Assembly (NCBI GenBank): GCA_964559175.1
Contig: CAZLGT010000016.1
Coordinates: 17,875-81,874, forward strand
Direction: 5' to 3'
DNA length: 64,000 bases
Origin: Mariniphaga sp964559175
GTDB lineage: Bacteria > Bacteroidota > Bacteroidia > Bacteroidales > Prolixibacteraceae
The notes under the pieces were generated by a model. The model searched no databases, was not told where the DNA came from, and saw nothing but the letters and a program-made list of their open reading frames with translations. The stretch's first letter is position 1. Each line of letters opens with the position of its first letter. Made by a program: the position numbers and the translations under genes. Below, piece by piece: positions 31,465-40,773 of the stretch.

Positions 31465-34331
31465 TAATACCGCTGGCAAATTTTATTGTACGGACAATAC
31501 TGGCAGTATTTTTCGTGGGGCGTTTGATAAAACCGTCCGGAACCTGAAAAAATCTCAGCTATCAAATGTTGTAGTTTTTCGGTAAATTCCTTCTCAATTT
31601 CACGAAACGAAAAAATGATTTTATTCCTTTTAATTTCCGGGCTGAAATTTTCATCGAACAACTTTCGCAAACTGTAAATAGCTGGCTGTAAATCAGCTGC
31701 TTCATCTGTACTCTTTTGATAAACAAGACAATAAAAAAGTGCCTGTAAAATTTCCTTCTTGGGTTTCTCCTTGTCTTTTTCAAAAAGTTCCTCTACCTCA
31801 GTAAACGAAAATGATTCTACATTTCCGGTTTTGTAATCGATAATGCGCAGGTTACCATTCATCCGGTCAACACGGTCAATTTTTCCTCCAATGCGCACGG
31901 GCAGTTGCTTTCCATCGACAGAAACACCGAGGGTAGCAGAATAATCGCCCTCGAGCGCCACCAGTTGAAATGGCGCCTGTTCTTCATCTATCTCAAGCAC
32001 TCGTCTGATGAACGTTTTCGTGTTTTCATAAATCAGGATGGTTTTCCCCTCCAGCTTAACTAATTTCTCACCGGGATTTTTTTGCCTGAAATAATGTTTT
32101 CCGATGGCCTTTCGTATTTCATTTTCAATGAGAATCCTGTTTTTCCTGATTTTTTCCAGGTCGATTTTGTTAATCACCTTGCCCTCAAACGGTTTGTAGA
32201 GGTTTTCAATTACTTCGTGAAAAATACTTCCAAACACCGGACTGTCAATTTCATCCTTCATTTCATCAGGCTCGGGAAGTTGCAGGATATACCTGAAATA
32301 GAAGCGTAGGCTGCATTGAAGCCAGGTATTGATGGCTGTGGGCGACAAAGGTTTTTCATGAGAAATACGTTCAAGTAAAACCCTTGTTTTTTCAGGAGAA
32401 TTATGAACCTCAATGGGCGGAATTGTTTCGCCTGTAAACTTAAAATCGAGCGTTGTGTTTTGCACATTCAATGCCGAATGGTACAGCAGCTGAAGCCCAA
32501 ACCGGCTCAGTTCACCGGCGCCAATGCCGTCTTTCAATGTGCAGTAGGTAGCAGTGACATTCCTGGCCCGTTGTAACATCCGGTAAAAATAATAAGCATA
32601 CATGGCATCCTGATCGTCGATGCCCGGCAAACCAAACCCTTTGCGCAAATTGAAGGGGATAAAGGATGGCGCGGTAAAACGGCGCGGCCATTTGTTCTCA
32701 TTCAGTCCCAGAATTATCAGATTTTCAAAATCGAGGCAGCGCGTCTCAAGAATTCCCATCACCTGCATACCGCTGAGCGGTTCTCCTTCAAAAACCACCG
32801 AAACCTGTCCCACATACTGGTTAAACAGCCTGAAATAAACCGTATCGCTAACCGTTCGTTGCTGGTCGCTCACAACCGTTTTAACCACTTCATGTAACTT
32901 CTCAATAGCCTGATAAACAGAGTAAATAAGTTCCGGAAGCAACTGATTCTCCTCACTGCTTTCTTTAACCTCATCATAAAAATGCGCCAGAATTTCCAAA
33001 AACCAGCGGCTGTATTCATTCACATTCCCGGGCAACGAAAAGATGAGCCGGTGCAACGGTGAAAAATCGATTTCATTTAACGGAACTGTAATGAGGTTCT
33101 TTTCCTTCAGGTTTGCCAAAAACGCCGCTGCTTTTTCCTTTTCAATATTTCCAAGCAGCTGATGGTTTAACACATCGGTTACATACCGGTGGTAAGCTAT
33201 CCGTTCTCCTGCATCATTAATCCTGCTGTTTTTTAACAGATTAACCAAAAGAAGCAAAAACCCGAAAACCACGGAATTCTTAACCGGATACCCCATGGTT
33301 ACGTTTACAGTTCCAAAGTCCTCGGGAATAGCACCCAGTGCCGGATACAGCAACGATTCATCGGCCAGAACCACTGCGGTGTTGTCAAATTCATTTTTTA
33401 AAGCCGCTTTAATTTCAGTTAAAAAACGTGGAATTTCCTGTGCCTGCCCGTAAACCGACGAAACAGCAACCCATTTTATTTTATTCTTATCTGCAAAACG
33501 GGCTGTATGGAACGAAAAATCATCAGGAGGAGGAAAATTTCTGAGGTTTTCGCGGATAAAGCCACCGGCTTCATTTTTAGGGTCGTCGAGGTAAAAACGG
33601 TCGTAATCCCACAGAAAATCAGCTTTTTGCTGTTTCTTCAGCAAACGGAAGAACGCTTTTTCGCAATTGTTTAATGCATTCAGCCCGATGATGTAATATT
33701 TTTTGAACTCAAATTCCGGCTCGCCGTCACCCAAATCTTCAATTACCTGCCGGTAAATCATCCCACTGTATGCCAACTGCTTTTCCTGAAGAATTTTTCT
33801 GAATCCGGCATAAACCGGGTAGAGCTTTTGCCAGATGGAAATAAATTTTTCCTGGTGGGCTTTTCTGCCGGGTCCTTCCAGACTGCCCCAAAACCGCTCA
33901 ATGGCAGCTTTTTGCTCCGGTGTCAGGTAATCGAATAACCCTTCAATCTCCTTCAGGTCGGCCAGGTTGGTAAACAAATCTTTGGCGTTCACCAGGTACC
34001 GGTCAATGTCGTTGAAATCGGCAAGGAGCACTTCGCCCCAAAAATAAAACTCGTCGAAACTTTCAGATGTATGCGTATGCTCCTGAAATATTTCATACAG
34101 AATGGAGATAAGTTGCAGCTTTTCGCCCTGGTGAAGGCCGGAATAGCCCGAAATGAGTTCGTTTACCGTTGCAATTTGCGGTCCGATAACTGCCCCTGAA
34201 AGCTGTTTTTGCAGATATGCATTAAAAAAAACGCCGGATCTGTGGTTTGGAAAAACCAGGCATAAATCGTGCAATTCGTTTGCATGTTTTTCAAAAATGT
34301 ATTCTGCACACCGGGAAAGAAAACGTTCCAT
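31464..34331 (-). CDS. PD-(D/E)XK nuclease family protein, AddB-like
   Basis: A 955-residue protein. The N-terminal two thirds resemble an inactivated UvrD-type helicase (opening Phe-Leu-Ser-Arg with Leu-Val-Phe-Pro-Asn-His-Arg instead of a Walker A motif). The C-terminal nuclease has Leu-Gln-Cys-Ser-Leu-Arg-Phe-Tyr-Phe, Phe-Gly-Ser-Ile-Phe-His-Glu, the Gly-Lys-Ile-Asp-Arg-Val-Asp-Arg and Ile-Ile-Asp-Tyr-Lys-Thr-Gly active site, and a terminal Cys-Gln-Tyr-Cys-Pro-Tyr-Asn-Lys-Ile-Cys cluster; with the earlier Cys this gives the four ligands of an AddB-type iron-sulfur staple. Probably the AddB partner of a RecBCD-like double-strand-break repair enzyme; no addA lies in the window. Confidence 0.88.
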   Translation of the reverse strand: MERFLSRCAEYIFEKHANELHDLCLVFPNHRSGVFFNAYLQKQLSGAVIGPQIATVNELISGYSGLHQGEKLQLISILYEIFQEHTHTSESFDEFYFWGEVLLADFNDIDRYLVNAKDLFTNLADLKEIEGLFDYLTPEQKAAIERFWGSLEGPGRKAHQEKFISIWQKLYPVYAGFRKILQEKQLAYSGMIYRQVIEDLGDGEPEFEFKKYYIIGLNALNNCEKAFFRLLKKQQKADFLWDYDRFYLDDPKNEAGGFIRENLRNFPPPDDFSFHTARFADKNKIKWVAVSSVYGQAQEIPRFLTEIKAALKNEFDNTAVVLADESLLYPALGAIPEDFGTVNVTMGYPVKNSVVFGFLLLLVNLLKNSRINDAGERIAYHRYVTDVLNHQLLGNIEKEKAAAFLANLKEKNLITVPLNEIDFSPLHRLIFSLPGNVNEYSRWFLEILAHFYDEVKESSEENQLLPELIYSVYQAIEKLHEVVKTVVSDQQRTVSDTVYFRLFNQYVGQVSVVFEGEPLSGMQVMGILETRCLDFENLIILGLNENKWPRRFTAPSFIPFNLRKGFGLPGIDDQDAMYAYYFYRMLQRARNVTATYCTLKDGIGAGELSRFGLQLLYHSALNVQNTTLDFKFTGETIPPIEVHNSPEKTRVLLERISHEKPLSPTAINTWLQCSLRFYFRYILQLPEPDEMKDEIDSPVFGSIFHEVIENLYKPFEGKVINKIDLEKIRKNRILIENEIRKAIGKHYFRQKNPGEKLVKLEGKTILIYENTKTFIRRVLEIDEEQAPFQLVALEGDYSATLGVSVDGKQLPVRIGGKIDRVDRMNGNLRIIDYKTGNVESFSFTEVEELFEKDKEKPKKEILQALFYCLVYQKSTDEAADLQPAIYSLRKLFDENFSPEIKRNKIIFSFREIEKEFTEKLQHLIAEIFSGSGRFYQTPHEKYCQYCPYNKICQRY

Positions 34332-34426
34332 GAACTTAAATTTTTCCCGAAGATAAGGATTGGAAGGCAGAATTAAAACGAAAATTTTGTATCATTGATG
34401 AATAAAGGCTGGTTAGCGATCATAAA

Positions 34427-34483
34427 AGTCCCGGTTCAATAACCGGGACTCCACCTATGTAAAAAACGCAACGCAAAGGTTGC
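34427..34483. repeat. two strong hairpins in an intergenic region
   Basis: AGTCCCGGTT-CAAT-AACCGGGACT (34427-34450) is a perfect 10-bp stem with a 4-nt loop; GCAAC-N6-GTTGC (34468-34483) follows. They lie between the divergent AddB-like and PAP2 genes, where no terminator is expected, so they look like another dispersed REP-type element. Confidence 0.6.
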
Positions 34484-34594
34484 ATTGTTTCATGCTCGTT
34501 GGATAAAAAAAAATTGATTTTAACCGGAGCTCGCTAAAAATTGCTGTTTCCAATATTTTTAGTGATTTTTATCCTCTCAAAAAATATAGGATTA

Positions 34595-35254
34595 ATGAAG
34601 AATTTGTTTTTAAAAAATCGCTGGTTTTTTCTGCCCTACGCTCTATTTCTGATTATTTGCAGCACACTACTTCTAAGCACTTCAAAACCAGAACTTCACA
34701 TTTTATTGAACAAGTTTCATTCACCGTTTTTCGATGTTTTTTTTAAATACATTACCCATTTGGGAGACGGGACAGTTATAGCAATACTTGCCGTTATATT
34801 TCTTTTTGTGAAATACCGCTACTTTTTTACCTTTCTGATGGGAAGCCTGAGCGCTGCGCTGGTTGTAAACCTGTTTAAAAAAGTGGTTTTTACCGAAATG
34901 TACCGGCCTGCAAAGTATTTTGAACTGTTTGAAACCTACAAACTTCATTTGGTTGAAGGGGTAAACCAGCACAGTCTGCAAAGCTTTCCGTCAGGTCATA
35001 CTGCAGCAGCATTCAGTATTTTTCTAATGCTTGCACTGGTAACTAAAAATAACCTGGCAAAATTGTTTTTCTTCTTCGGGGCTGTAATAGTGGCTTATTC
35101 AAGAGTTTACATTTCCCAGCATTTTATTGTTGACATCACCGCGGGTTCTGTTTTATCGGTTCTTTTTATGTTTTTTGCCTTTTTATGGGTTGAAAAATGG
35201 GAAAAGACCTGGCTCTACAATTCATTGTTAACCAAAGTAAATCGTTCAAAATGA
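34595..35254 (+). CDS. PAP2 family membrane phosphatase
   Basis: A 219-residue integral membrane protein (start ATG 34595; an earlier in-frame TTG is less likely). The three PAP2 signatures are present: Lys-Lys-Val-Val-Phe-Thr-Glu-Met-Tyr-Arg-Pro, Pro-Ser-Gly-His, and Ser-Arg-Val-Tyr-x-x-x-His-Phe-x-x-Asp. About five or six membrane segments. The family removes phosphate from lipid phosphates such as undecaprenyl pyrophosphate or phosphatidylglycerol phosphate, or dephosphorylates lipid A. Its stop overlaps the start of an ArnT-like glycosyltransferase (ATGA, 35251-35254), so the two are translationally coupled and may modify the same lipid, e.g. lipid A (inference). Confidence 0.9.
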   Translation: MKNLFLKNRWFFLPYALFLIICSTLLLSTSKPELHILLNKFHSPFFDVFFKYITHLGDGTVIAILAVIFLFVKYRYFFTFLMGSLSAALVVNLFKKVVFTEMYRPAKYFELFETYKLHLVEGVNQHSLQSFPSGHTAAAFSIFLMLALVTKNNLAKLFFFFGAVIVAYSRVYISQHFIVDITAGSVLSVLFMFFAFLWVEKWEKTWLYNSLLTKVNRSK

Positions 35255-36909
35255 TTGAAAAAATAAACCGGTTGAACCCCACTACTATTCGCATTTTAAT
35301 TGCAGCAATTGCCGCCTTGCTGTTCATTCCTTTTTTAGGCGGCGAACATTTATTCGACTGGGACGAGATTAACTTTGCCGAATCGGCCCGTGAAATGATA
35401 GTAACCGGCGACTACCTCACCGTTCAGATTAATTTTCAGCCATTTTGGGAAAAACCGCCGCTGTTTATCTGGATGCAGGTTCTCTCCATGAAACTCTTTG
35501 GTATGAACGAATTTGCAGCCCGTTTTCCCAATGCCGTTTGCGGAATTGTAACACTGCTTGTACTTTTCAACATTGGCCGGAAAATCAGAAACAATCTGTT
35601 TGGTTTATTGTGGGTAATGGCCTATGCAGGTTCGGTTTTGCCGTTCTTCTATTTCAAATCGGGCATCATCGACCCGTGGTTCAACCTGTTCATTTTTCTT
35701 GGGGTTTACTTTTTAATGCTGTACGCTTTTCCTGAAAACATACAAAAAATTCGAAACATCATCCTCGCAGCAACGTTTGCCGGGCTCGCCATTCTCACAA
35801 AAGGACCGGTTGGATTTTTACTGATTGCCCTCACGGGCAGTGTATTTTTGATTTGGGTGAAATTCAAGGTGAAAGTACGGGTGATGGATGTAATAACTTA
35901 CTTCATAGTTTTGGCCCTGACAGGAGGCTCGTGGTTTATCCTTCAGATTTTAACCGGAAATTTCGATACGGTGGTTGAATTCATTGTGTACCAGGTTCGG
36001 CTGTTTCAAACTCAGGATGCCGGACACGGCGGCTTTTTCGGGTACCATTTTGTGGTGTTGTTTTTCGGCGTTTTTCCCTCTTCCATTCTGGCTTTAAAAG
36101 CATTTGGAAAAGAACCTTCGGATGAAAATCTCTACCCGTTTATGAAAAAATGGATGGTTATTTTGTTTTGGGTGGTGCTCATTCTGTTTTCCATTGTAAA
36201 AACCAAAATTGTGCACTACTCTTCGCTGGCCTACTTTCCGCTTACCTTTCTGGCTGCCGGATTTGTTTACCGTGCCTGGCAGAACCAATTTAAATGGAGC
36301 AAATGGATGTCGGCCATCATCATTGCTATTTCGGTTTTGGTGGCACTACCGGTTATGTTGTTGCCGTTTGTGGATAAATTCAAATACAAAATCATTGAAA
36401 GCAATCTGATAAATGACGCTTTTGCCGTTGAAAACCTGAAAGCAGAAGCCAACTGGACCGGATTGGAGTTTTTGCCCGGCCTGCTTTTTCTACTGGCCAT
36501 TATTTTCATTTTCCTTCGTATAAAAAAGACTGAACCGCTTAAACGAGCTGTTTTTCTGTGGGGAACAACCATGATTTTTACGCTTTCTGTGATTCTTGTT
36601 TTGGTTCCCCGCATTGAGAAATATTCGCAAAATGCACTCATCGAATTTTTTAAATCGAAAGCCGGACAGGATGTTTACCTGAAAAACATCCATTTTAAAT
36701 CGTATGCCACCTGGTTTTATGGCGAAACGCAACCTCCTTCAAACCAAAATTTTTATAATGACGAATGGCTTTTAACAGGCGACATCGATAAAGATGTGCT
36801 TTTTGTAACCAAAATTCACAGGGCGCCACTGATGGAAAAATACGATGATATTGAAGAAACCGGAAGAAAGAACGGTTTTGTATTTTATGTACGAAAAGCC
36901 AAAAAGTAA
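35251..36909 (+). CDS. ArnT-like glycosyltransferase family 39 membrane protein
   Basis: A 552-residue membrane protein; the ATG at 35251 overlaps the PAP2 stop. The N-terminal part has Asp-Trp-Asp-Glu-Ile-Asn-Phe-Ala-Glu-Ser-Ala-Arg-Glu-Met, the periplasmic catalytic Asp-Glu motif of ArnT/PMT enzymes, then Trp-Glu-Lys-Pro-Pro-Leu-Phe-Ile-Trp and Glu-Phe-Ala-Ala-Arg-Phe-Pro. About 12 membrane segments follow and a short soluble C-terminus. Enzymes of this family move a sugar from an undecaprenyl-phosphate donor to lipid A or protein. Coupling to a PAP2 phosphatase supports lipid or lipid A modification. The sugar is unknown. Confidence 0.88.
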   Translation: MIEKINRLNPTTIRILIAAIAALLFIPFLGGEHLFDWDEINFAESAREMIVTGDYLTVQINFQPFWEKPPLFIWMQVLSMKLFGMNEFAARFPNAVCGIVTLLVLFNIGRKIRNNLFGLLWVMAYAGSVLPFFYFKSGIIDPWFNLFIFLGVYFLMLYAFPENIQKIRNIILAATFAGLAILTKGPVGFLLIALTGSVFLIWVKFKVKVRVMDVITYFIVLALTGGSWFILQILTGNFDTVVEFIVYQVRLFQTQDAGHGGFFGYHFVVLFFGVFPSSILALKAFGKEPSDENLYPFMKKWMVILFWVVLILFSIVKTKIVHYSSLAYFPLTFLAAGFVYRAWQNQFKWSKWMSAIIIAISVLVALPVMLLPFVDKFKYKIIESNLINDAFAVENLKAEANWTGLEFLPGLLFLLAIIFIFLRIKKTEPLKRAVFLWGTTMIFTLSVILVLVPRIEKYSQNALIEFFKSKAGQDVYLKNIHFKSYATWFYGETQPPSNQNFYNDEWLLTGDIDKDVLFVTKIHRAPLMEKYDDIEETGRKNGFVFYVRKAKK

Positions 36910-36946
36910 AACTACTGCCAGATCAAACATGAAAAATGTCCAATGC

Positions 36947-37028
36947 TGTCATTTGGACGAGTTCGCGAGGAGAAATCTGTTTCTATTTCAGAGATTTCTC
37001 ACCCGGAATACCGGGATTCGAAATGACA
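36947..37028. repeat. imperfect palindromic repeat with TGTCATTT / AAATGACA ends
   Basis: TGTCATTTGGA (36947-36957) faces TTCGAAATGACA (ending 37028), with an inner AGAAATCT (36971-36978) / AGATTTCT (36992-36999) pair. It lies between two convergent genes. A truncated similar end (TGTCATTTCGAGT) recurs at 47268. Such elements are widespread in Bacteroidota genomes (general knowledge); it may also act as a terminator. Confidence 0.6.
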
Positions 37029-37047
37029 TTTCAATGTAGAGATAACA

Positions 37048-37929
37048 CTATTCCACAAAACTCCGGTAGTAACTCGCTTTTTGTTCGTCGTTAAAACGCA
37101 CATGAATATTCGACATGTAACCGGCATATTCACTTCTTGATTCAGGTTTCAGTTCCCACAATTTTTCGAAATAGCCCAGTGCCACTCTAAAATCAGCAGT
37201 TACTTTGTCAAGTTCTTTCAGCAAAATGCGGTACTGGCTTCGGGTGCGGTTGTTTTCATATTTGGCCATTTCGCGCTGGTAACGTTCTTCAGCCTGGTGA
37301 TAAATTCTTGTAGCATTCCATTCCAGGCCATTCACATTTTCCGGGTTTAATTCCAGCAAAACCAGGCTCACTGAATCAAGCACTTCTTCATTTCCCAGTT
37401 GTTTGTTCAATTCGAAATACTTCTCCATATTTGGTTCGGTGCTCTTTGCTTCCTGATTCATTTCATCCCAGGTGTTTAGCGCCTTTTCCGTCATATCAAT
37501 TTCATCGTAAATGGCAAACAACCGGCTGTTCACACCTTCAATCTCGCTGTCAAAATTTTCCTGCAAAAATTCCAGCGAAGAAAGTTCTCTGGAAAGATTA
37601 TCCTGTTTCCGGTAAATTTCTGCCAGCGTGGAATACATCTCAGCACTGGCAAAGTCGCGGTAACGGGCCTGGTCGTACCACTCTATGGCCTGATTTGTTT
37701 CACCAGCTTTGTATGCAGTTTGGGCGGCCTGTGCATAAACTGCTCCGTCCAGATCATTCATTCCGGGGAATTGTGCAAAATAATTTTCCCAGGCTTCAAC
37801 CGCTTCCGAAAAGTTGCCGGCACTTTCTGCCAGAGTCGCATTTTCCTGATACGAAACGAGGTTTTTGGGTGTTCCGCAGCTAAAAGCCAGGGCAATAATT
37901 CCGGCAAAAAATACAATTCTTGCATTCAT
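37048..37929 (-). CDS. TPR-containing lipoprotein
   Basis: A 293-residue lipoprotein: signal Met-Asn-Ala-Arg then a hydrophobic run ending Ala-Leu-Ala-Phe-Ser-Cys (C18). The mature part has TPR-like helical repeats between about 35 and 200 (Ala-Gly-Asn-Phe-Ser-Glu-Ala-Val-Glu-Ala-Trp; Ala-Gly-Glu-Thr-Asn-Gln-Ala-Ile-Glu-Trp-Tyr), then a charged helical region and a C-terminal segment with Leu-Gly-Tyr-Phe-Glu-Lys-Leu-Trp-Glu-Leu. Probably anchored to an envelope membrane as a scaffold; no partner is evident. Convergent with the ArnT-like gene and divergent from the DUF5916 gene. A perfect -7 box (TAGCTTTG) lies upstream. Confidence 0.82.
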   Translation of the reverse strand: MNARIVFFAGIIALAFSCGTPKNLVSYQENATLAESAGNFSEAVEAWENYFAQFPGMNDLDGAVYAQAAQTAYKAGETNQAIEWYDQARYRDFASAEMYSTLAEIYRKQDNLSRELSSLEFLQENFDSEIEGVNSRLFAIYDEIDMTEKALNTWDEMNQEAKSTEPNMEKYFELNKQLGNEEVLDSVSLVLLELNPENVNGLEWNATRIYHQAEERYQREMAKYENNRTRSQYRILLKELDKVTADFRVALGYFEKLWELKPESRSEYAGYMSNIHVRFNDEQKASYYRSFVE

Positions 37930-37951
37930 GTTTCCTGTTCTTAATGAGTGG

Positions 37952-37959
37952 CAAAGCTA
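37952..37959 (-). promoter_or_regulatory. -7 element TAGCTTTG before the TPR lipoprotein gene
   Basis: Read on the minus strand, an exact TAnnTTTG match 22 bp before the ATG at 37929. No clear -33 TTTG. Confidence 0.5.
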
Positions 37960-38045
37960 AAAGAATAAAATTTCTGCTGAAAATTTTCTTATTTTTTGTG
38001 TAACGATTTGCCGTTTTACCCTGTCTTAATTAAAAGTCCATTTTA

Positions 38046-40679
38046 ATGAAAACCAAAGCAATTTTTATCATGTGTTTGATGTTAAGCGGATTAACAAAAG
38101 CACAGGAGCCGGAAAGAAAACTTTTTATCGCAACCCAGGTCAACGGATACGACATTACCATTGATGGAAAACCGGATGAACCTGCATGGCAATCGGCACA
38201 ATGGGAAGACCATTTTACACAATATCAGCCCCATGAAGGCAAATCGCCCTACCAACAAACAGAGTTCGCCATACTTTACGACGAGCACAATATTTATGTA
38301 GCTTTTAAAGCTTACGATGAAAGCCCTGACAGCATTTCCATACGAATGACCCGCCGCGATCAGGTAGATGGCGACCAGGTGGGAGTTGCTTTCGATACCT
38401 ACCTTGACCGGCGTACGGCTTTTCTTTTCGTGGTTTCGGCAGCCGGGGTAAAAGCCGATTGGGTAATGAGCAATGACGGCGAAAATGAGGATTTTACCTG
38501 GGACCCGATATGGTGGGTAAAAACAAGCAAAACAGATTTTGGGTGGACCGCCGAAATGCGCATTCCGCTTACCCAGTTGCGGTTCGACAGGAATGAGGAA
38601 CAGATGTGGGGCTTGCAGGTGTTCAGGCAGATTTTCAGAAAAGAGGAACTTTCGATGTGGCAACCCATGAAACGGGGTGGTTCGGGAATGGTTTCACAAT
38701 TTGGCAACATGAACGGCCTGAAAAACATTCAACCAAAAAACACCATAGACATTATGCCGTATGTAGTTGCCCGGACAGAACGATTTGAAGCCGACCCGGA
38801 AAATCCGTTCAGAAAAACGGGAAAAGACAATGGTTTGAATGCCGGCCTCGATGCCAAAATTGGTCTCACCAACTACCTGACACTTGATGTAACCATCAAC
38901 CCCGATTTTGGCCAGGTGGAAGCCGACCCTTCGGAAGTAAATCTGACAACCTACGAAACCTTTTTTGAAGAAAAAAGACCGTTTTTTATTGAAGGGAAAA
39001 ACATTCTTCACTACAAACTGATGTTTGGCGACGGCGATCTCGCATACGACGGACTGTTTTATTCCCGCCGCATTGGCCGGCGTCCGCTTTTTTCGCCTTA
39101 TTTGTAACACTATGAATATGAAAAAACACCTTATTTCTCACGCATTTTGGGCGCGGAAAAAATTACCGGAAAAACAAAAAACGGCTGGTCGGTCGGCATT
39201 CTGGAAAGTGTTACAGCTGAGGAGCATGCTGAAATAAAGGGAATTGAAAGCAGCAGGGAACAAACAGTGGACCCGCTTACCAATTATTTTGTTTCGCGCG
39301 TTCAAAAAGATTTTAATGAAGGAAGCACTTATCTGGGGGGAATGATTACTGCCGTTAACCGAAAAATTAATGAAGACCACCTCGATTTTTTGCACACCAG
39401 CGCCTATACCGGCGGAATCGATTTTGTTCACAAGTGGAACAACAAAACCTGGATGCTCGATGCCGGCTGGTATTTCAGTCAGGTTAACGGCAGCAGGGAG
39501 GCCATAAAAAGAACACAGGAATCGTATATCCGGACTTTCCAAAGACCCGATGCCGGTTATCTGAAATATGATACCACACGTACTTCCCTCATGGGACAGG
39601 GAGGAAAACTGACCGTTGGGAAACTGGGTGGCAACCTGAAGTTTATGGGCGGAATGGCATGGAAATCGCCGGGACTGGAACTCAACGACATAGGGTATGC
39701 CCAGCAGGTGGACAATATTTTTCAGATTTTTTGGGTAGGCTACCGGTTTTACGAGCCTTTCTCCATTTTCCGCGAAATTAACCTCAACTTCAATCAGTGG
39801 GTGCAATTCGACTTTGGCGGAAAAGTTACTGCACCGGGTGGTAACATCAACTGGTGGAGCAGCCTGAAAAACTACTGGCAAACTTACGGAAGTATTAATG
39901 TAAGCGGAAGTCAGTTATCCAATTCCATGCTCAGGGGTGGACCGGCGTATAAATCGCCAGGCTATACAAATCTTTCACTTGGTTTTTCAACCAACCAGCA
40001 AAAAAAGCTGACATTCAATTGTTCAACCAACCAGAATTTCAGCAACGAAAAGGGTTACAGACGGGTTCAAAACTACAGTCTCAGGGTGGGTTATCGGCCG
40101 CTAAAAACGTTACGAATTGATTTGTCGCCCGGGTTTTATAAAACCAAAGATGAAATGCAATATGTAACGCAGAAAGACTTTACAAGTGGCAAACGCTACA
40201 TTTTCGGACGGATTGAACGCAATACGCTCAACATGTCGGTTCGGATCAATTACAACATCACACCCGATCTTACCATACAATACTGGGGACAGCCTTTCGT
40301 AGCCACCGGAAAATATTCTGATTTTAAACACATCACGAACAGTAAAGCCGATGAAGTTTCTGACAGGTATCAATTCTATACTGCCAATCAAATCAGCTTC
40401 GATGCCGCAGATGAAGTTTACCGGATTGATGAAAACCTCGATAACAATTCCGATTATTCTTTTGACAAGCCTGATTTTAATGTAAAAGAATTCCTGTCGA
40501 ACATGGTAGTACGCTGGGAATACCGGCCCGGTTCAACCCTTTTCCTGGTTTGGTCGCAAACCCGCAGCGGATTTAAAAACGACGGTTTGTTCGATTTTTC
40601 CCGCGACTTTGAAGGATTGTTCAATGAAAATCCGCATAACATTTTCCTGTTGAAATTTTCATACCGGTTTGGAAGATAA
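38046..40679 (+). pseudogene. DUF5916 (CBM9-like N-terminus) protein gene split by one in-frame TAA
   Basis: Two open stretches, 38046-39107 and 39147-40679, are in the same frame, and everything between them translates in that frame without a shift. The only interruption is TAA at 39105-39107. The first half has a signal peptide (ending Thr-Lys-Ala-Gln) and a CBM9-like domain (Ile-Asp-Gly-Lys-Pro-Asp-Glu-Pro-Ala-Trp), then the DUF5916 start (Phe-Asn/Asp-x-Gly-Gln-Val-Glu-Ala-Asp-Pro-Ser-Glu-Val-Asn-Leu-Thr, Phe-Phe-Glu-Glu-Lys-Arg-Pro-Phe-Phe). The second half continues DUF5916 (Thr-Gly-Lys-Thr-Lys-Asn-Gly-Trp-Ser-Val-Gly) to a barrel-like C-terminus. TAA differs from CAA (Gln) by one transition, so this is a young nonsense mutation, a sequencing error, or readthrough. 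Confidence 0.85.
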
Positions 40680-40730
40680 ACAGGTTGGCTTTATATTCTG
40701 TTTTATTACTTTTAATTCAACATTATAAAA

Positions 40731-40762
40731 TTTGCTTTGTACGACAAATTGCCGTACATTTG
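40731..40762 (+). promoter_or_regulatory. promoter of the DUF1778/GNAT toxin-antitoxin operon (TTTG-N20-TACATTTG)
   Basis: TTTG (40731-40734), 20-bp spacer, TACATTTG (40755-40762); the same geometry as the sod promoter. The antitoxin ATG follows 11 bp after the -7 box. Confidence 0.75.
40738..40758. promoter_or_regulatory. inverted repeat TGTACG-N9-CGTACA over the promoter, likely antitoxin operator
   Basis: TGTACG (40738-40743) and CGTACA (40753-40758) form a perfect 6-bp inverted repeat lying in the spacer and overlapping the -7 box. Ribbon-helix-helix antitoxins of the DUF1778 family repress their own promoters through such sites; binding here is inferred from position and symmetry. Confidence 0.6.
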
Positions 40763-40773
40763 CTTAAAAAATT

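Noticed and set aside
38091..38663. 190-codon minus-strand open frame opposite the DUF5916 gene
   Set aside because: Antisense shadow within a recognisable CBM9/DUF5916 coding region.
39147..40679. Second half of the DUF5916 gene as an independent gene
   Set aside because: Same frame as the first half, begins in the middle of the DUF5916 domain with TTG and lacks a signal peptide or promoter.
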